A stretch of 64,000 bases of DNA from Pseudobacteriovorax antillogorgiicola. Lineage in GTDB: Bacteria; Bdellovibrionota_B; Oligoflexia; Oligoflexales; Oligoflexaceae. Under the pieces are notes generated by a model, which was not told where the DNA came from, did not search any database, and worked only from the letters and a program-made list of their open reading frames with translations. Both the position numbers and the translations under genes were made by a program. Location: assembly GCF_900177345.1 (NCBI RefSeq), contig NZ_FWZT01000033.1, positions 1 through 64,000 of the forward strand, in the 5' to 3' direction. This document shows, one piece after another, positions 16,906 through 27,377 of this stretch (its first letter is position 1; each line of letters opens with the position of its first letter).

Positions 16906-17253
16906 CTAACCCGGAGGCCAAGTTAAGTTTCGACCACCAAGAATATGAGCATGAATGTAATCAACAGTCTGGCCTCCATTCTGCCCGTGGTTGAACACCA
17001 CCCGATATCCTTCAGCATCAAGGTTAAGCTCTGCAGCGACTTTTGATATGCGCTGCATGTACTCGCCTAACTCCAGTGCTGAACGATCTTTCGCATCAGC
17101 CATGCTAACCATCTTCTTCTTCGGTATCACAAGAACATGAACCGGGGCTTGTGGATTAATATCACGAAAGGCAAGCACATGATCGTCTTCAAACACGATA
17201 TCCGCAGGAATCTCTTTAGCAATAATCTTGTCAAATATGGTCTCACTCATCAT
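16906..17253 (-). CDS. hinT: HIT-family nucleotide hydrolase, HinT-like
   Basis: The 115-residue protein matches bacterial Hin[47 protein letters not shown] and the terminal [11 protein letters not shown]. HinT hydrolyses purine nucleoside phosphoramidates. The HIT triad reads YIHAHIL, so the first His is Tyr99 while the nucleophile-position His101 and the third His103 remain. The start overlaps the gmhA stop (TGATG). Confidence 0.92.
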   Translation of the reverse strand: MMSETIFDKIIAKEIPADIVFEDDHVLAFRDINPQAPVHVLVIPKKKMVSMADAKDRSALELGEYMQRISKVAAELNLDAEGYRVVFNHGQNGGQTVDYIHAHILGGRNLTWPPG

Positions 17254-17843
17254 CAGACCTCGTAAGTTTCGTTAAAAAGCTTTCGCTCAACCAACTCAAT
17301 AAGAGTATGAATCACCTTGATATGAAGCTCTTGCACTCGATCTGCGAAGCGTCCACCAGGGGTACAGATTTCGACATCCGCAAGTTCGGACAAAGCACTG
17401 TTTGGTTTGCCTGTCAGGCAGATCGTTTTCACCCCCAACTCTTTCGCACGACGAACAGCCCGAATCACGTTTTCGCTTTTACCACTTGTAGAGATACCTA
17501 GGAGCACATCCCCAGAGCGGCCATGAGCTTCGATAAATCTAGAAAAGACTTCTTCAAACCCAAAGTCATTACCCGTACAGGTGATATGTGCACCATCCCC
17601 CATTGCAATAGCGCCTAGAGCTGGCCTATCCTTTCGAAAGCGACCAGACAACTCCTCTGCAAAATGCATGGCATCACACATGGAGCCACCGTTGCCGCAG
17701 GAATAAACATGCCCGCGACTCTCAAAGCACTCCGATAGGAGGTCTGCTGCCTGAACGATTTTGCCCATGGCTGCCTCGTTCTCCAGTAAATTTTCAAGGG
17801 CGGTCTTGGCCTCTGTAAGGCTTGCCTTGACGTGCTCAAGCAT
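17253..17843 (-). CDS. gmhA: Sedoheptulose-7-phosphate isomerase GmhA
   Basis: The 196-residue SIS-domain protein has [40 protein letters not shown] and the C-terminal [17 protein letters not shown], which together mark GmhA. It converts sedoheptulose 7-phosphate to D-glycero-manno-heptose 7-phosphate, the first step to ADP-heptose for LPS. The start ATG at 17843 gives the family N-terminus MLEHVKASL and follows AGAAGG; a 70-residue upstream extension has no homology-like character. The HinT-like gene overlaps its stop. Confidence 0.93.
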   Translation of the reverse strand: MLEHVKASLTEAKTALENLLENEAAMGKIVQAADLLSECFESRGHVYSCGNGGSMCDAMHFAEELSGRFRKDRPALGAIAMGDGAHITCTGNDFGFEEVFSRFIEAHGRSGDVLLGISTSGKSENVIRAVRRAKELGVKTICLTGKPNSALSELADVEICTPGGRFADRVQELHIKVIHTLIELVERKLFNETYEV

Positions 17844-17955
17844 GGGATAACCTTCTTGTCTAGTTCGTAATAACAACAAAGGCTGATCATGCCATAGGAG
17901 CCATCGGCTTTCAATTATTATGCCCGGCCAGAGCCGAGGCCAGAGGAGCTTTTCT

Positions 17956-18633
17956 GTGAGCAGAGCCCACATCGCGATTATTGACCCAGCATCTCGGGTA
18001 GCCGAGATTGATTCTTTTAATAGACTCCAAGACTTAACGAACGCTAAGCTCACCTATCACTTGCCTTGTCTTTATGGCCTTGACTCTCTGAACCAGCTAC
18101 GGGCTCACCCCGATGCTTTAGTGGTATTAGGCAGTGGCGCTTCAGTGCATGACGATTTAGCGTGGCAAAAGACTTTCCATCCCTGGCTACTGCAGAAGCT
18201 CAACGAGGGCGTCCCTACTTTGGGGTTGTGCTATGGGCACCAACTGCTCGCCCATCTACTAGGAGGCAGCATTGGCTTCGTAAGCCCCGACCAAAAGAAA
18301 TTGGTAGGAATGAGAAAAATCATTATCAAATCAACAATTGAATTTTCAAGAGATCAAAAAGAAGGGTTGTTTATTGTCTCACATCGAGAACATGTGACGA
18401 GCTTGGGCCCCCAATGTGAGATCTTCGCTTGGAGTGACGACTGCCCTGTTGACGGTTTTTTCCATACTCAAAAGCCTATTTGGGGCATGCAGTCCCACCC
18501 AGAGGCGGGGCCTGGTTTTGTGATGAACCAAAGTTTACCTGTTGAGCTTGATGAAACCCTATTTGAGTCTGGGCAAGTATTTTTACGCAATTTCTTTAGC
18601 CACATTACAGAAAACTACAAACCCCCTTGCTAA
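17956..18633 (+). CDS. Class I glutamine amidotransferase-like protein
   Basis: The 225-residue protein is a stand-alone GATase domain. The nucleophile Cys is in GLCYGHQLLAHLLGG and the His-Glu pair in QSHPEAGPGF; the oxyanion region is VLGSGASVHDD. It resembles GuaA-type N-terminal domains that act as separate glutamine amidotransferases, but the acceptor is unknown. I chose GTG 17956 because AGAGGAG is 7 bases upstream and the protein then begins at the HIAIID strand. It is divergent from gmhA. Confidence 0.82.
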   Translation: MSRAHIAIIDPASRVAEIDSFNRLQDLTNAKLTYHLPCLYGLDSLNQLRAHPDALVVLGSGASVHDDLAWQKTFHPWLLQKLNEGVPTLGLCYGHQLLAHLLGGSIGFVSPDQKKLVGMRKIIIKSTIEFSRDQKEGLFIVSHREHVTSLGPQCEIFAWSDDCPVDGFFHTQKPIWGMQSHPEAGPGFVMNQSLPVELDETLFESGQVFLRNFFSHITENYKPPC

Positions 18634-18659
18634 AAAGGGGTAAGAAGTATTTTTTTTCC
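18623..18659 (+). terminator. Possible terminator of the GATase gene
   Basis: CCCCTT (18623-18628) pairs with AAGGGG (18635-18640), overlapping the stop codon of the gene. A run of eight or nine T follows at about 18650, ten bases after the stem, so it is an imperfect rho-independent signal. Confidence 0.38.
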
Positions 18660-18701
18660 TAAGTTATTTCAGCCACCTGCCCTCGCGACCTCGCTTTTTC
18701 C

Positions 18702-18728
18702 TTAACAAGTCCTGAATGCAGTCGATCT
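18702..18728 (+). promoter_or_regulatory. Possible sigma-28 (FliA) flagellar promoter
   Basis: TTAA, a spacer of exactly 15 bases, then GTCGATCT resembles the sigma-28 consensus TAAA-N15-GCCGATAA, with three of four and five of eight matches. It lies about 56 bases before the flagellin start, a usual distance. Confidence 0.48.
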
Positions 18729-18784
18729 GCAAAACAAATACATGACGTATTTTTCGTAACCATCAATTAGGACAGGAGGTCTGT

Positions 18785-19708
18785 ATGGGCTTACGCATTC
18801 GCACCAATGTTGCCTCGCTAAACGCACAACGGCGATTAGCAACATCCACACAAGCCATTCAAGAAAGTTCAGGAAAGCTAGCTTCCGGTAAGAGAATCAA
18901 CAAGGCCGCAGATGATGCTGCGGGTTTGGCGATTTCATCAAACTTGGGAGCTGACATTCGATCACTCAATCAGGCTAAGAGAAATGCTAACGACGGCATC
19001 TCCCTCGTGCAAACAGCAGAAGGCAGCTTGATGGAGACCACTTCAATGCTAACCCGACTCCGGGAGCTATCGATTCAGTCAGCCAGTGACACTATTGGCA
19101 ACACCGAACGCGAGTTTCTGGATAAGGAATTTGTAGCACTTAAAGATGAGATTGACCGTATTGCCAACGCCACTGAGTTCAACGGAACCCGACTCTTGAT
19201 TGGTGAGAATGACGTTTCCGACGAAATCGCTAATGCCGAAGGCACGTTCCCACTCGAAATTCAAATCGGTAAAGACTACTACGAAGAATCGGATGCTATC
19301 GATCAATCTAATCAAGTCAACGTTATCAAGATCGACTTGAACAATATCAACGCCTTCACATCCGGTGATGGATCGTTGGACATCGGGGCAAGTGAAGAAG
19401 GTACCCGAGTCAACACTAAAGAAGCAGCACAGAGCAGCATCATGAAGATGGACGACGCGTTGGTGAGGGTTTCAGAATATCGATCGTATCTTGGTTCGAT
19501 TCAAAACCGATTACAATCGACCATCAACAACTTGGGGGTTCAAACCGAGAACTTAAGTGCTGCCAATAGTCGTATCGAAGATACGGACTTTGCAGCGGAG
19601 ACAGCTCGCTACACCTCTCAGAAGATCCTTCAGCAAGCTGGCTCCTCTGTTCTGGCGCAAGCTAACGCACAACCGCAAATCGCCCTTGGATTGGTTAACT
19701 CGTTATAA
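18785..19708 (+). CDS. fliC: Flagellin
   Basis: The 307-residue protein has the conserved D0/D1 ends of flagellin: IRTNVASLNAQRRLATST at the N-terminus, the ADDAAGLAISSNL and NDGISLVQTAEGSL segments, and the C-terminal SRIEDTDFAAETARYT and QILQQAG-like helix ending LALGLVNSL-like. The central variable domain is short (about residues 135-210). It polymerises into the flagellar filament after export. A strong AGGAGG site precedes the ATG, a sigma-28-like promoter lies upstream and a terminator hairpin closes the unit, so it is a single-gene transcript. Confidence 0.96.
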   Translation: MGLRIRTNVASLNAQRRLATSTQAIQESSGKLASGKRINKAADDAAGLAISSNLGADIRSLNQAKRNANDGISLVQTAEGSLMETTSMLTRLRELSIQSASDTIGNTEREFLDKEFVALKDEIDRIANATEFNGTRLLIGENDVSDEIANAEGTFPLEIQIGKDYYEESDAIDQSNQVNVIKIDLNNINAFTSGDGSLDIGASEEGTRVNTKEAAQSSIMKMDDALVRVSEYRSYLGSIQNRLQSTINNLGVQTENLSAANSRIEDTDFAAETARYTSQKILQQAGSSVLAQANAQPQIALGLVNSL

Positions 19709-19740
19709 TCAACCCATCGACCCTAACTTTTGACTTCTTC

Positions 19741-19765
19741 AGTCCAGGGTAAGCCACCCTGGACT
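19741..19765 (+). terminator. Hairpin terminator after flagellin
   Basis: A perfect 10-bp stem, AGTCCAGGGT with ACCCTGGACT, and a 5-base loop lie 32 bases after the flagellin stop. Only a short AGTTT follows. Confidence 0.65.
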
Positions 19766-19881
19766 AGTTTAGCCTTAGGCAAGCATTGACCTAATCTTAC
19801 GAATCAACTAAAACACCCTTTCCTGTCATATTGATTTGGCAGACTTGATCCTTGACATAAACATTAATCAGTGGGGTCCCG

Positions 19882-21910
<2,029 letters not shown>

Positions 21911-21924
21911 CAGTTTGCTTTCAC

Positions 21925-21950
21925 GGGAGACTCGCTTCAGAAAGTCTCCC
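21925..21950 (+). terminator. Hairpin after tgt
   Basis: GGGAGACT pairs with AGTCTCCC (8 bp) around a 10-base loop, 14 bases after the tgt stop. No strong T-tract follows, only TTAATTTTAG further on. Confidence 0.42.
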
Positions 21951-22079
21951 TACTGCCTTAATTTTAGTTAACCCACCATTCTGAGTTTCGCCCCTTCGGA
22001 AAATTGCTAGAAATTTTGGGCCGGCCTTTCTATAACAAGGGCAGCTTTTCAACACTAGCAAGACTCTTGAGGACTTTTT

Positions 22080-23198
22080 ATGCGTACTATTCTCAAACTC
22101 ATACTTGGTTTGGCCTTATATTTTAGCAGTCATGCCCAAGCAGAATCGAAAACCATTAAGATCGCTGTCGCTGGTCCTCACACCGGGCCATACGCCGCGT
22201 TTGGTGAGCAAATGCTAAAAGGCGCTGAAAAAGCAGCTCAAAACATCAACAAAGCTGGTGGCGTCTTAGGAAAGACCCTTGAAATAGTCAAGGTCGATGA
22301 TGAGTGTAAGCCGATGGGTGCTGTGAATGCTGCCAATGAAATTGTATCCAAGTACAAGGCCAATGCTGTTGTCGGGCATTTCTGTTCTGCATCGACCATT
22401 CCCGCATCAAAAACATACATGTCCCATAACGTTATTATGGTGACTCCAGCATCCACGAACCCTAAAGTTACAGAACGTAAACTTCCTAACGTTCTCCGGA
22501 TGTGCGGCCGCGATGATCAACAAGGCCAAGTTGCAGCTCGATTTATTTCCCAGGACCTAAAAGCGAAAACAGTTGCTATTGTACACGATAAGACCACCTA
22601 CGGCCGTGGCTTAGCAGACGCAATGAAAGAGAGTCTAAGTAAGGTTGCACCAATGGTGAAAGAGGCCCTATTCGAGGGTATTACTCGCGGCGATAAAGAC
22701 TTCAATACTCTTGTGACTAAAATCAAAGCAAAGCAGGCAGATGTTGTATACTTTGGTGGTCTCCATTCGGAAGCAGGCCCCTTACTCAAGCAAATGAGGC
22801 AACAGGGGCTCAAAGCCCACTTTGTTTCCGGTGATGGGATTGTTTCCAATGACTTCGTTACAGCAGCAGGCGGCTCCCAGTTCGTTGATGGCGTCTATGT
22901 AACCTTTGGTCGCGATCCCTTAAAGTACGACACTACTAAAAATGTGGTCGCAAGCTTTAAGCAGGATGGCTATAAGCCTGAAGGCTACACACTATATGCA
23001 TATGCTTCAGTGGAAGCCATCGTTGCCGCGATGCAATCGACTAAAAGCACCAAAGGGGTAGCCCTTGCCAATTGGCTAAAAACCAACGGTAGCAATACGA
23101 TCATGGGGCCGAAAAAGTGGGATAAGTTAGGAGATCTGACCAAGAGCGACTATGTGATTTACCGTTGGGACGATAAGGGTAACTACAACGAAATCTAA
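22080..23198 (+). CDS. livJ: Branched-chain amino acid ABC transporter substrate-binding protein
   Basis: The 372-residue protein has a Sec signal peptide (RTILKLILGLALYFSSHAQA) and the type I periplasmic binding fold: KIAVAGPHTGPYAAFGEQMLKGAE, INKAGGVLGKTLEIVKVDDECKP, VVGHFCSAST, TPASTNP and VHDKTTYGRGLADAM. It captures leucine, isoleucine, valine or related amino acids in the periplasm. It is the first gene of the complete liv cluster; a hairpin separates it from livH. Confidence 0.93.
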   Translation: MRTILKLILGLALYFSSHAQAESKTIKIAVAGPHTGPYAAFGEQMLKGAEKAAQNINKAGGVLGKTLEIVKVDDECKPMGAVNAANEIVSKYKANAVVGHFCSASTIPASKTYMSHNVIMVTPASTNPKVTERKLPNVLRMCGRDDQQGQVAARFISQDLKAKTVAIVHDKTTYGRGLADAMKESLSKVAPMVKEALFEGITRGDKDFNTLVTKIKAKQADVVYFGGLHSEAGPLLKQMRQQGLKAHFVSGDGIVSNDFVTAAGGSQFVDGVYVTFGRDPLKYDTTKNVVASFKQDGYKPEGYTLYAYASVEAIVAAMQSTKSTKGVALANWLKTNGSNTIMGPKKWDKLGDLTKSDYVIYRWDDKGNYNEI

Positions 23199-23236
23199 AC
23201 TTGAATTCCTACCATTTACACTTGATGAAAAGCTAT

Positions 23237-23257
23237 TGCAGCAAGCTAACTGCTGCA
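23237..23257 (+). terminator. Intercistronic hairpin between livJ and livH
   Basis: TGCAGCA (23237-23243) pairs with TGCTGCA (23251-23257). Such hairpins often stabilise or attenuate the message after the binding-protein gene in ABC importer operons; here that is inference. Confidence 0.38.
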
Positions 23258-23319
23258 GGCTGCCTTACATCTCTAGCCTATTCTAATAATAGGTCAGCAC
23301 ACTACCCACGGAGACACAT

Positions 23320-24237
23320 ATGGATCTCTATACCATTGGTCAACAGCTCATCAATGGCTTGGTTCTAGGTTCCACTTACGGTTTAATAGCGGTTGGCTAT
23401 ACGATGGTCTATGGAATCATAGGAATGATCAACTTCGCTCATGGTGAAATCTATATGATCAGCGCCTATTTAACTGCCATTTGTCTCGCGGTCCTCACCT
23501 GGATGGGCATAACATGGATTCCGATCACGATTCTCCTAGTTTTATTTGGAACTATCATCTTTACCAGCATCTATGGGTTTGTGATCGAGCGAGTAGCCTA
23601 TAAACCCTTGCGAGGCTCGTCGCGACTAACACCATTGATCTCAGCCATCGGCATGTCCCTTATCCTACAGAATTACGTGATGGTCAGCCAAGGAGCGCGA
23701 AACCAAGCTGTTCCAACCCTTATAGAAGGGGCGATTACCATTGGATCTGAACAGCACTATCTTAGAATCACCTACGTTCAGCTTGGAATGATCGTCGTTT
23801 CGTTTTTAGCTATGGCCTTACTTACTTTTATCATTGGCAAAACCTCCCTGGGCAGAGCCTGCCGCGCGACACAGCAAGACATGATGATGGCGCGCCTTCT
23901 AGGAATCAATACCGATAATATCATTTCAAGCGTTTTTGTAATTGGTTCGATAATGGCAGCCATCGCCGGCCTCCTCATCACGTTTAACTACGGGTCATTC
24001 GACTTCTATATCGGTTTTAAAGCTGGTGTTAAAGCCTTTACTGCAGCGGTTCTCGGCGGAATCGGTTCCCTCCCTGGAGCGATGTTAGGCGGCATCATCT
24101 TAGGAATGTCCGAAGGCTTGTTTTCAGGCTTTGTTAATAGCGATTACAAAGATGTATTTGCCTTTTCCCTACTTGTAGTTTTCTTGATATTTCGTCCCAG
24201 CGGATTGCTTGGTCGACCTGAGGTTGAAAAAGTCTGA
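23320..24237 (+). CDS. livH: Branched-chain amino acid ABC transporter permease LivH
   Basis: The 305-residue, multi-pass protein shows the LivH opening QQLINGLVLGSTYGLIAVGYTMVYGIIGMINFAHGEIYM (here in parts), the GSSRLTPLISAIGMSLILQN region and the EAA-like cytoplasmic loop GRACRATQQDMMMARLLGIN. It forms the inner-membrane channel with LivM. GGAG precedes the ATG. Its TGA overlaps the livM ATG. Confidence 0.95.
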   Translation: MDLYTIGQQLINGLVLGSTYGLIAVGYTMVYGIIGMINFAHGEIYMISAYLTAICLAVLTWMGITWIPITILLVLFGTIIFTSIYGFVIERVAYKPLRGSSRLTPLISAIGMSLILQNYVMVSQGARNQAVPTLIEGAITIGSEQHYLRITYVQLGMIVVSFLAMALLTFIIGKTSLGRACRATQQDMMMARLLGINTDNIISSVFVIGSIMAAIAGLLITFNYGSFDFYIGFKAGVKAFTAAVLGGIGSLPGAMLGGIILGMSEGLFSGFVNSDYKDVFAFSLLVVFLIFRPSGLLGRPEVEKV

Positions 24238-25481
24238 TGAATTCTAATTTATTTGTTTCCATGAGGCATGCGATGCGATCTGCTTTAATTTCGGGCCTAT
24301 TTGCCCTTGCTGTCTTTGGGCCAATTACAGGCCTTGTATTGGATGGCTATGACTTCAAAGCGCACCCCACGCGGCCTTTTATTCTTGCCACTTTAGTCTT
24401 AGCTGGTTCGTTCGTTTTCAATATCATACGAGGCCTAGGGCCTCAGCTTTCTGTAGGCATGACCAAACGTCCTCAGTTGAAGCTATCGCGACCGCAGCAA
24501 AGATCGCTTCTTGCTGGCTTACTAGGCCTCGCTATCGTGCTACCCTTCATCGGTCAATCTTGGATTACAAGCCTTAACTTCGCTCTAATATATGTTCTTC
24601 TCGGACTTGGGCTCAACATTGTCGTTGGACTTGCTGGCTTATTAGATTTGGGCTTTGTCGCCTTTTATGCAGTGGGAGCGTACGGCTACGCTCTCGGCAA
24701 TCATTATCTGGGACTTGGCTTCTGGGGAGCGATTCCATTCGCAGCTGTCACCGCAGGAATCATGGGTGCAATTCTGGGTTTTCCCGTATTAAGGATGCAC
24801 GGTGACTATCTCGCGATCGTGACCTTAGGCTTCGGCGAAATCATTCATCTTGTTCTCGTGAACTGGGTTGATTTTACAGGAGGGCCGAGCGGCATGGAGG
24901 CCCCACCTCCAACCCTCTTCGGAATGGAGTTCAATGCTTGGTCCATGACGGGTGCACCTTTGTTCCATGAGGTCTTGGGAATCGAGTTTGATCCTTCTTA
25001 CGGCAAAAGCTTTATCTACTTTAGCTTATTAGCTTTTGTTATCGGCGCTTGTTACTTCTGCATACGCCTCAAGGCGTCTCCCTGGGGACGAGCTTGGGAA
25101 GCTCTCAAGGAAGATGAAATCGCTTGTCGCAGCCTTGGCATCAACCACGTGACAGTCAAGCTATCTGCTTTTTCCTTGGGAGCTATGATTGGTGGTGTTG
25201 CTGGTGTTTTTTTCGCAGGAATTCAAGAGCTCGTAAATCCTGACTCTTTCACATTCTTTGAGTCCGCAATCATTCTTGCCATCGTTGTCTTGGGCGGTAT
25301 GGGTTCCATTCCTGGGGTCATCCTTGCAGCTATCACCCTAAGGATGCTTCCCGAGGTTCTTCGAGATTTCCAAGAGTATCGCATTCTAATCTTTGGGGTT
25401 CTCATGGTGGCTATGATGATTTGGCGACCCAGCGGTTTGGTGAAAACTAAGCGAAAATCTTATGCGAAGCTAGAGGTTTGA
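24237..25481 (+). CDS. livM: Branched-chain amino acid ABC transporter permease LivM
   Basis: The 414-residue protein has an N-terminal extension with two or three hydrophobic segments, then the LivM core: LIYVLLGLGLNIVVGLAGLLDLGFVAFYAVGAY (in parts), RMHGDYLAIVTLGFGEI and the coupling loop GRAWEALKEDEIACRSLGIN. It pairs with LivH in the translocation pore. The start overlaps the livH stop and livG begins after one base. Confidence 0.95.
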   Translation: MNSNLFVSMRHAMRSALISGLFALAVFGPITGLVLDGYDFKAHPTRPFILATLVLAGSFVFNIIRGLGPQLSVGMTKRPQLKLSRPQQRSLLAGLLGLAIVLPFIGQSWITSLNFALIYVLLGLGLNIVVGLAGLLDLGFVAFYAVGAYGYALGNHYLGLGFWGAIPFAAVTAGIMGAILGFPVLRMHGDYLAIVTLGFGEIIHLVLVNWVDFTGGPSGMEAPPPTLFGMEFNAWSMTGAPLFHEVLGIEFDPSYGKSFIYFSLLAFVIGACYFCIRLKASPWGRAWEALKEDEIACRSLGINHVTVKLSAFSLGAMIGGVAGVFFAGIQELVNPDSFTFFESAIILAIVVLGGMGSIPGVILAAITLRMLPEVLRDFQEYRILIFGVLMVAMMIWRPSGLVKTKRKSYAKLEV

Positions 25482-25482
25482 T

Positions 25483-26337
25483 ATGGACGATATTTTAAAG
25501 GTCGATTCCCTAGGAGTAAGCTTCGGTGGCATCAGAGCCCTTGACCAAGTGAGTTTCGAAGTTGCAAAAGGATCCGTTACAGCCATTATCGGGCCGAATG
25601 GTGCTGGTAAGACCACTGTTTTCAACTGTCTTACAGGATTTTACAAGGCTAGTGATGGCAGAATTCAGTTCCAAGATAAGAATCGAACTCACTCCATTGA
25701 AATAATACTTGGGCAGCCTTTTACTCTCCAGGACTTCGTGAACCCAATTTCGTTCGGACGAAAACTATTTTACAAAATGTTTGGTGGCTCCCATCAAGTA
25801 GCGGCACTAGGCATCTCACGAACATTCCAAAACATACGGCTATTTAAGGACATGACAGCCATCGAGAACTTGCTAGTTGCCCAGCACCGAAGCTTAAACA
25901 AAAATATTCTAGCAAACCTTTTCAATACCAGGTCTTTTCGAGATTCGGAGGCTCAGGCCATAAAGAAAGCCAAAGAGTGGCTAGCAATCGTGGGTCTTAC
26001 TGCCGATGCGGATCGTCTCGCTGGAGAGTTACCCTACGGACACCAGAGACGCTTAGAAATCGCCCGAGCCATGTGTACCGATGCCAAGCTTATCTGCTTG
26101 GATGAACCAGCGGCGGGGTTGAACCACAATGAAACCAAAGATCTATCTAACCTCATCAGTCGCCTGCGCACAAATCATAATGTAACCGTATGTGTGATCG
26201 AACATGATATGTCTCTCGTCATGGAAGTTTCCGACCACATTATCGTTTTAGATCACGGCAATGTAATCGCAAGAGGAACTCCTACGGAGATTCGTAATAA
26301 TCCCGTTGTTCTAAAAGCTTATCTAGGAGAAGAGTAA
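25483..26337 (+). CDS. livG: Branched-chain amino acid ABC transporter ATPase LivG
   Basis: The 284-residue ATPase has Walker A GPNGAGKTTVFNCLTG at about residues 37-52, the ARTFQNIRLF-like Q-loop (ISRTFQNIRLF), a signature that reads LPYGHQRRLEIARA in place of LSGGQ, as is usual in LivG, Walker B LICLDEPAAGLN, and the His switch VIEHDMSLVM. An insertion of about 40 residues lies between Walker A and the Q-loop. It overlaps livF by one base (TAATG). Confidence 0.95.
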   Translation: MDDILKVDSLGVSFGGIRALDQVSFEVAKGSVTAIIGPNGAGKTTVFNCLTGFYKASDGRIQFQDKNRTHSIEIILGQPFTLQDFVNPISFGRKLFYKMFGGSHQVAALGISRTFQNIRLFKDMTAIENLLVAQHRSLNKNILANLFNTRSFRDSEAQAIKKAKEWLAIVGLTADADRLAGELPYGHQRRLEIARAMCTDAKLICLDEPAAGLNHNETKDLSNLISRLRTNHNVTVCVIEHDMSLVMEVSDHIIVLDHGNVIARGTPTEIRNNPVVLKAYLGEE

Positions 26338-27047
26338 TGGATCAAGGGGTTCTAACAATCGATCACATCAATGCATCCTACGGCCCCATCCAGGCTCTTC
26401 ATGGAGTTTCTCTAACCATTAAGGAAGGGGAGATTGTCAGCCTCATCGGTTCCAATGGAGCGGGAAAGTCTACGCTTCTCATGAGCATATTCGGCAATCC
26501 CAGAGCTCAAGGGGGAAAAGTGCGCCTCTTCGGCGAAGATATTACCTCTTTACCAACCCACCAGATCGCCAAAAAAGGCATTGCTCTCGTGCCAGAAGGC
26601 AGACACATCTTTCCTAAAATGACTGTTGAAGAGAATTTAAAGATGGGCACAATTGTCAATCAAGGTAAATATGAGGCGGAAGGGCTAGCTCATGTATACG
26701 AAACATTTCCTCGACTAAAGGAACGAAAGGACCAAAGAGCAGGCACCCTGAGCGGTGGTGAGCAACAGATGCTGGCGATAGGTCGCGCCCTCATGAGTCG
26801 CCCCAAAATCTTACTACTCGATGAACCGAGTCTCGGCCTAGCCCCGATTATTGTAAAGGACATTTTCAGGATATTAAAAGAGATCTCAGCTACTGGAACC
26901 ACGATATTTTTAGTCGAACAGAATGCTAGCCAGGCCCTCAAAATTGCTCATCGAGGGTATGTGCTTGTGAATGGCAAAGTCAAGTTGAAGGGGAACAGCG
27001 CTGATCTATTAAACGATCCGCAAGTAAAGGAAGCCTACCTGGGTTGA
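26337..27047 (+). CDS. livF: Branched-chain amino acid ABC transporter ATPase LivF
   Basis: The 236-residue ATPase has Walker A GSNGAGKSTLLMSIFG, the LivF-typical LVPEGRHIFPKMTVEENL, signature LSGGEQQMLAIGRALM, Walker B ILLLDEPSLGLAP and the switch LVEQNASQAL. It completes the importer. Its stop codon lies inside the left arm of palindromic element A, so the end of the message folds into that repeat. Confidence 0.95.
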   Translation: MDQGVLTIDHINASYGPIQALHGVSLTIKEGEIVSLIGSNGAGKSTLLMSIFGNPRAQGGKVRLFGEDITSLPTHQIAKKGIALVPEGRHIFPKMTVEENLKMGTIVNQGKYEAEGLAHVYETFPRLKERKDQRAGTLSGGEQQMLAIGRALMSRPKILLLDEPSLGLAPIIVKDIFRILKEISATGTTIFLVEQNASQALKIAHRGYVLVNGKVKLKGNSADLLNDPQVKEAYLG

Positions 27048-27167
27048 GAGTTGGAAAAGACTTCGATTGCTGCGTTATGCTTGGAATAAAAAATCCTCAC
27101 GTACCATGGTACGCTCCGGTTTTTTATTCCAAGCAAGCCTTGCACTCAAAGCCTTTTCCAACTCTCA
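27045..27167. repeat. Nested palindromic element A
   Basis: Three levels of inverted repeat share one centre. The outer arm is 15 bp perfect (27045-27059 with 27153-27167) and contains the livF TGA. The inner arm is 15 bp perfect (27079-27093 with 27120-27134). The centre GTACCATGGTAC (27101-27112) is a perfect palindrome. As RNA it would form a long hairpin on either strand with A/T-rich inner arms, so it could act as a bidirectional terminator or a mobile REP-like unit. Two open frames that cross it have no protein character. Confidence 0.75.
27094..27119 (+). repeat. Core unit of element A
   Basis: The 26-base core has TCCTCA, then a palindrome with TACC and GGTA half-sites, then CTCCGG. 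It matches the core at 27302-27327 read on the opposite strand at 20 of 26 positions, with the changes falling as compensating pairs around the palindrome. Confidence 0.7.
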
Positions 27168-27252
27168 ACGCATCAACGCATCACCTCAAGGTAAACAAAG
27201 GCGAGCCACGAGCAAAGCGAGTGCGAGCACAAACAAAAAATCCTCACCACGC

Positions 27253-27377
27253 AAAGGCAGGGGAGAAATGAGGGGAGAGCAAGGCGCGAGGGAGGCGAGG
27301 ACCGGAGTTTACCCAGGTAAATGAGGACCGGAGCCGACCGAGCAACGCAGCTATCGCCTCATTTCTCCCCTGCCTTT
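27253..27377. repeat. Nested palindromic element B
   Basis: A perfect 21-bp inverted repeat (27253-27273 with 27357-27377) encloses a second copy of the core unit in the opposite orientation and two copies of GAGGACCGGAG flanking the palindrome TTTACC-CA-GGTAAA. The right arm touches the fliG stop codon (27376-27378). The sequence GCTGCGTT beside the core also occurs, in matching orientation, in element A (27070-27077). Elements A and B together account for the 328-base gap between livF and fliG; the 27168-27252 stretch between them repeats AAAAAATCCTCAC from element A. Confidence 0.75.
27302..27327 (-). repeat. Core unit of element B
   Basis: Read on the reverse strand this is TCCTCA, a TACC/GGTA palindrome and CTCCGG, the same layout as the core at 27094-27119 with six substitutions. 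Confidence 0.68.

Noticed and set aside
27044-27324. Two overlapping forward reading frames of 75 and 85 codons after livF.
   Set aside because: They run through palindromic elements A and B, have no ribosome binding site in place and no protein-like composition.
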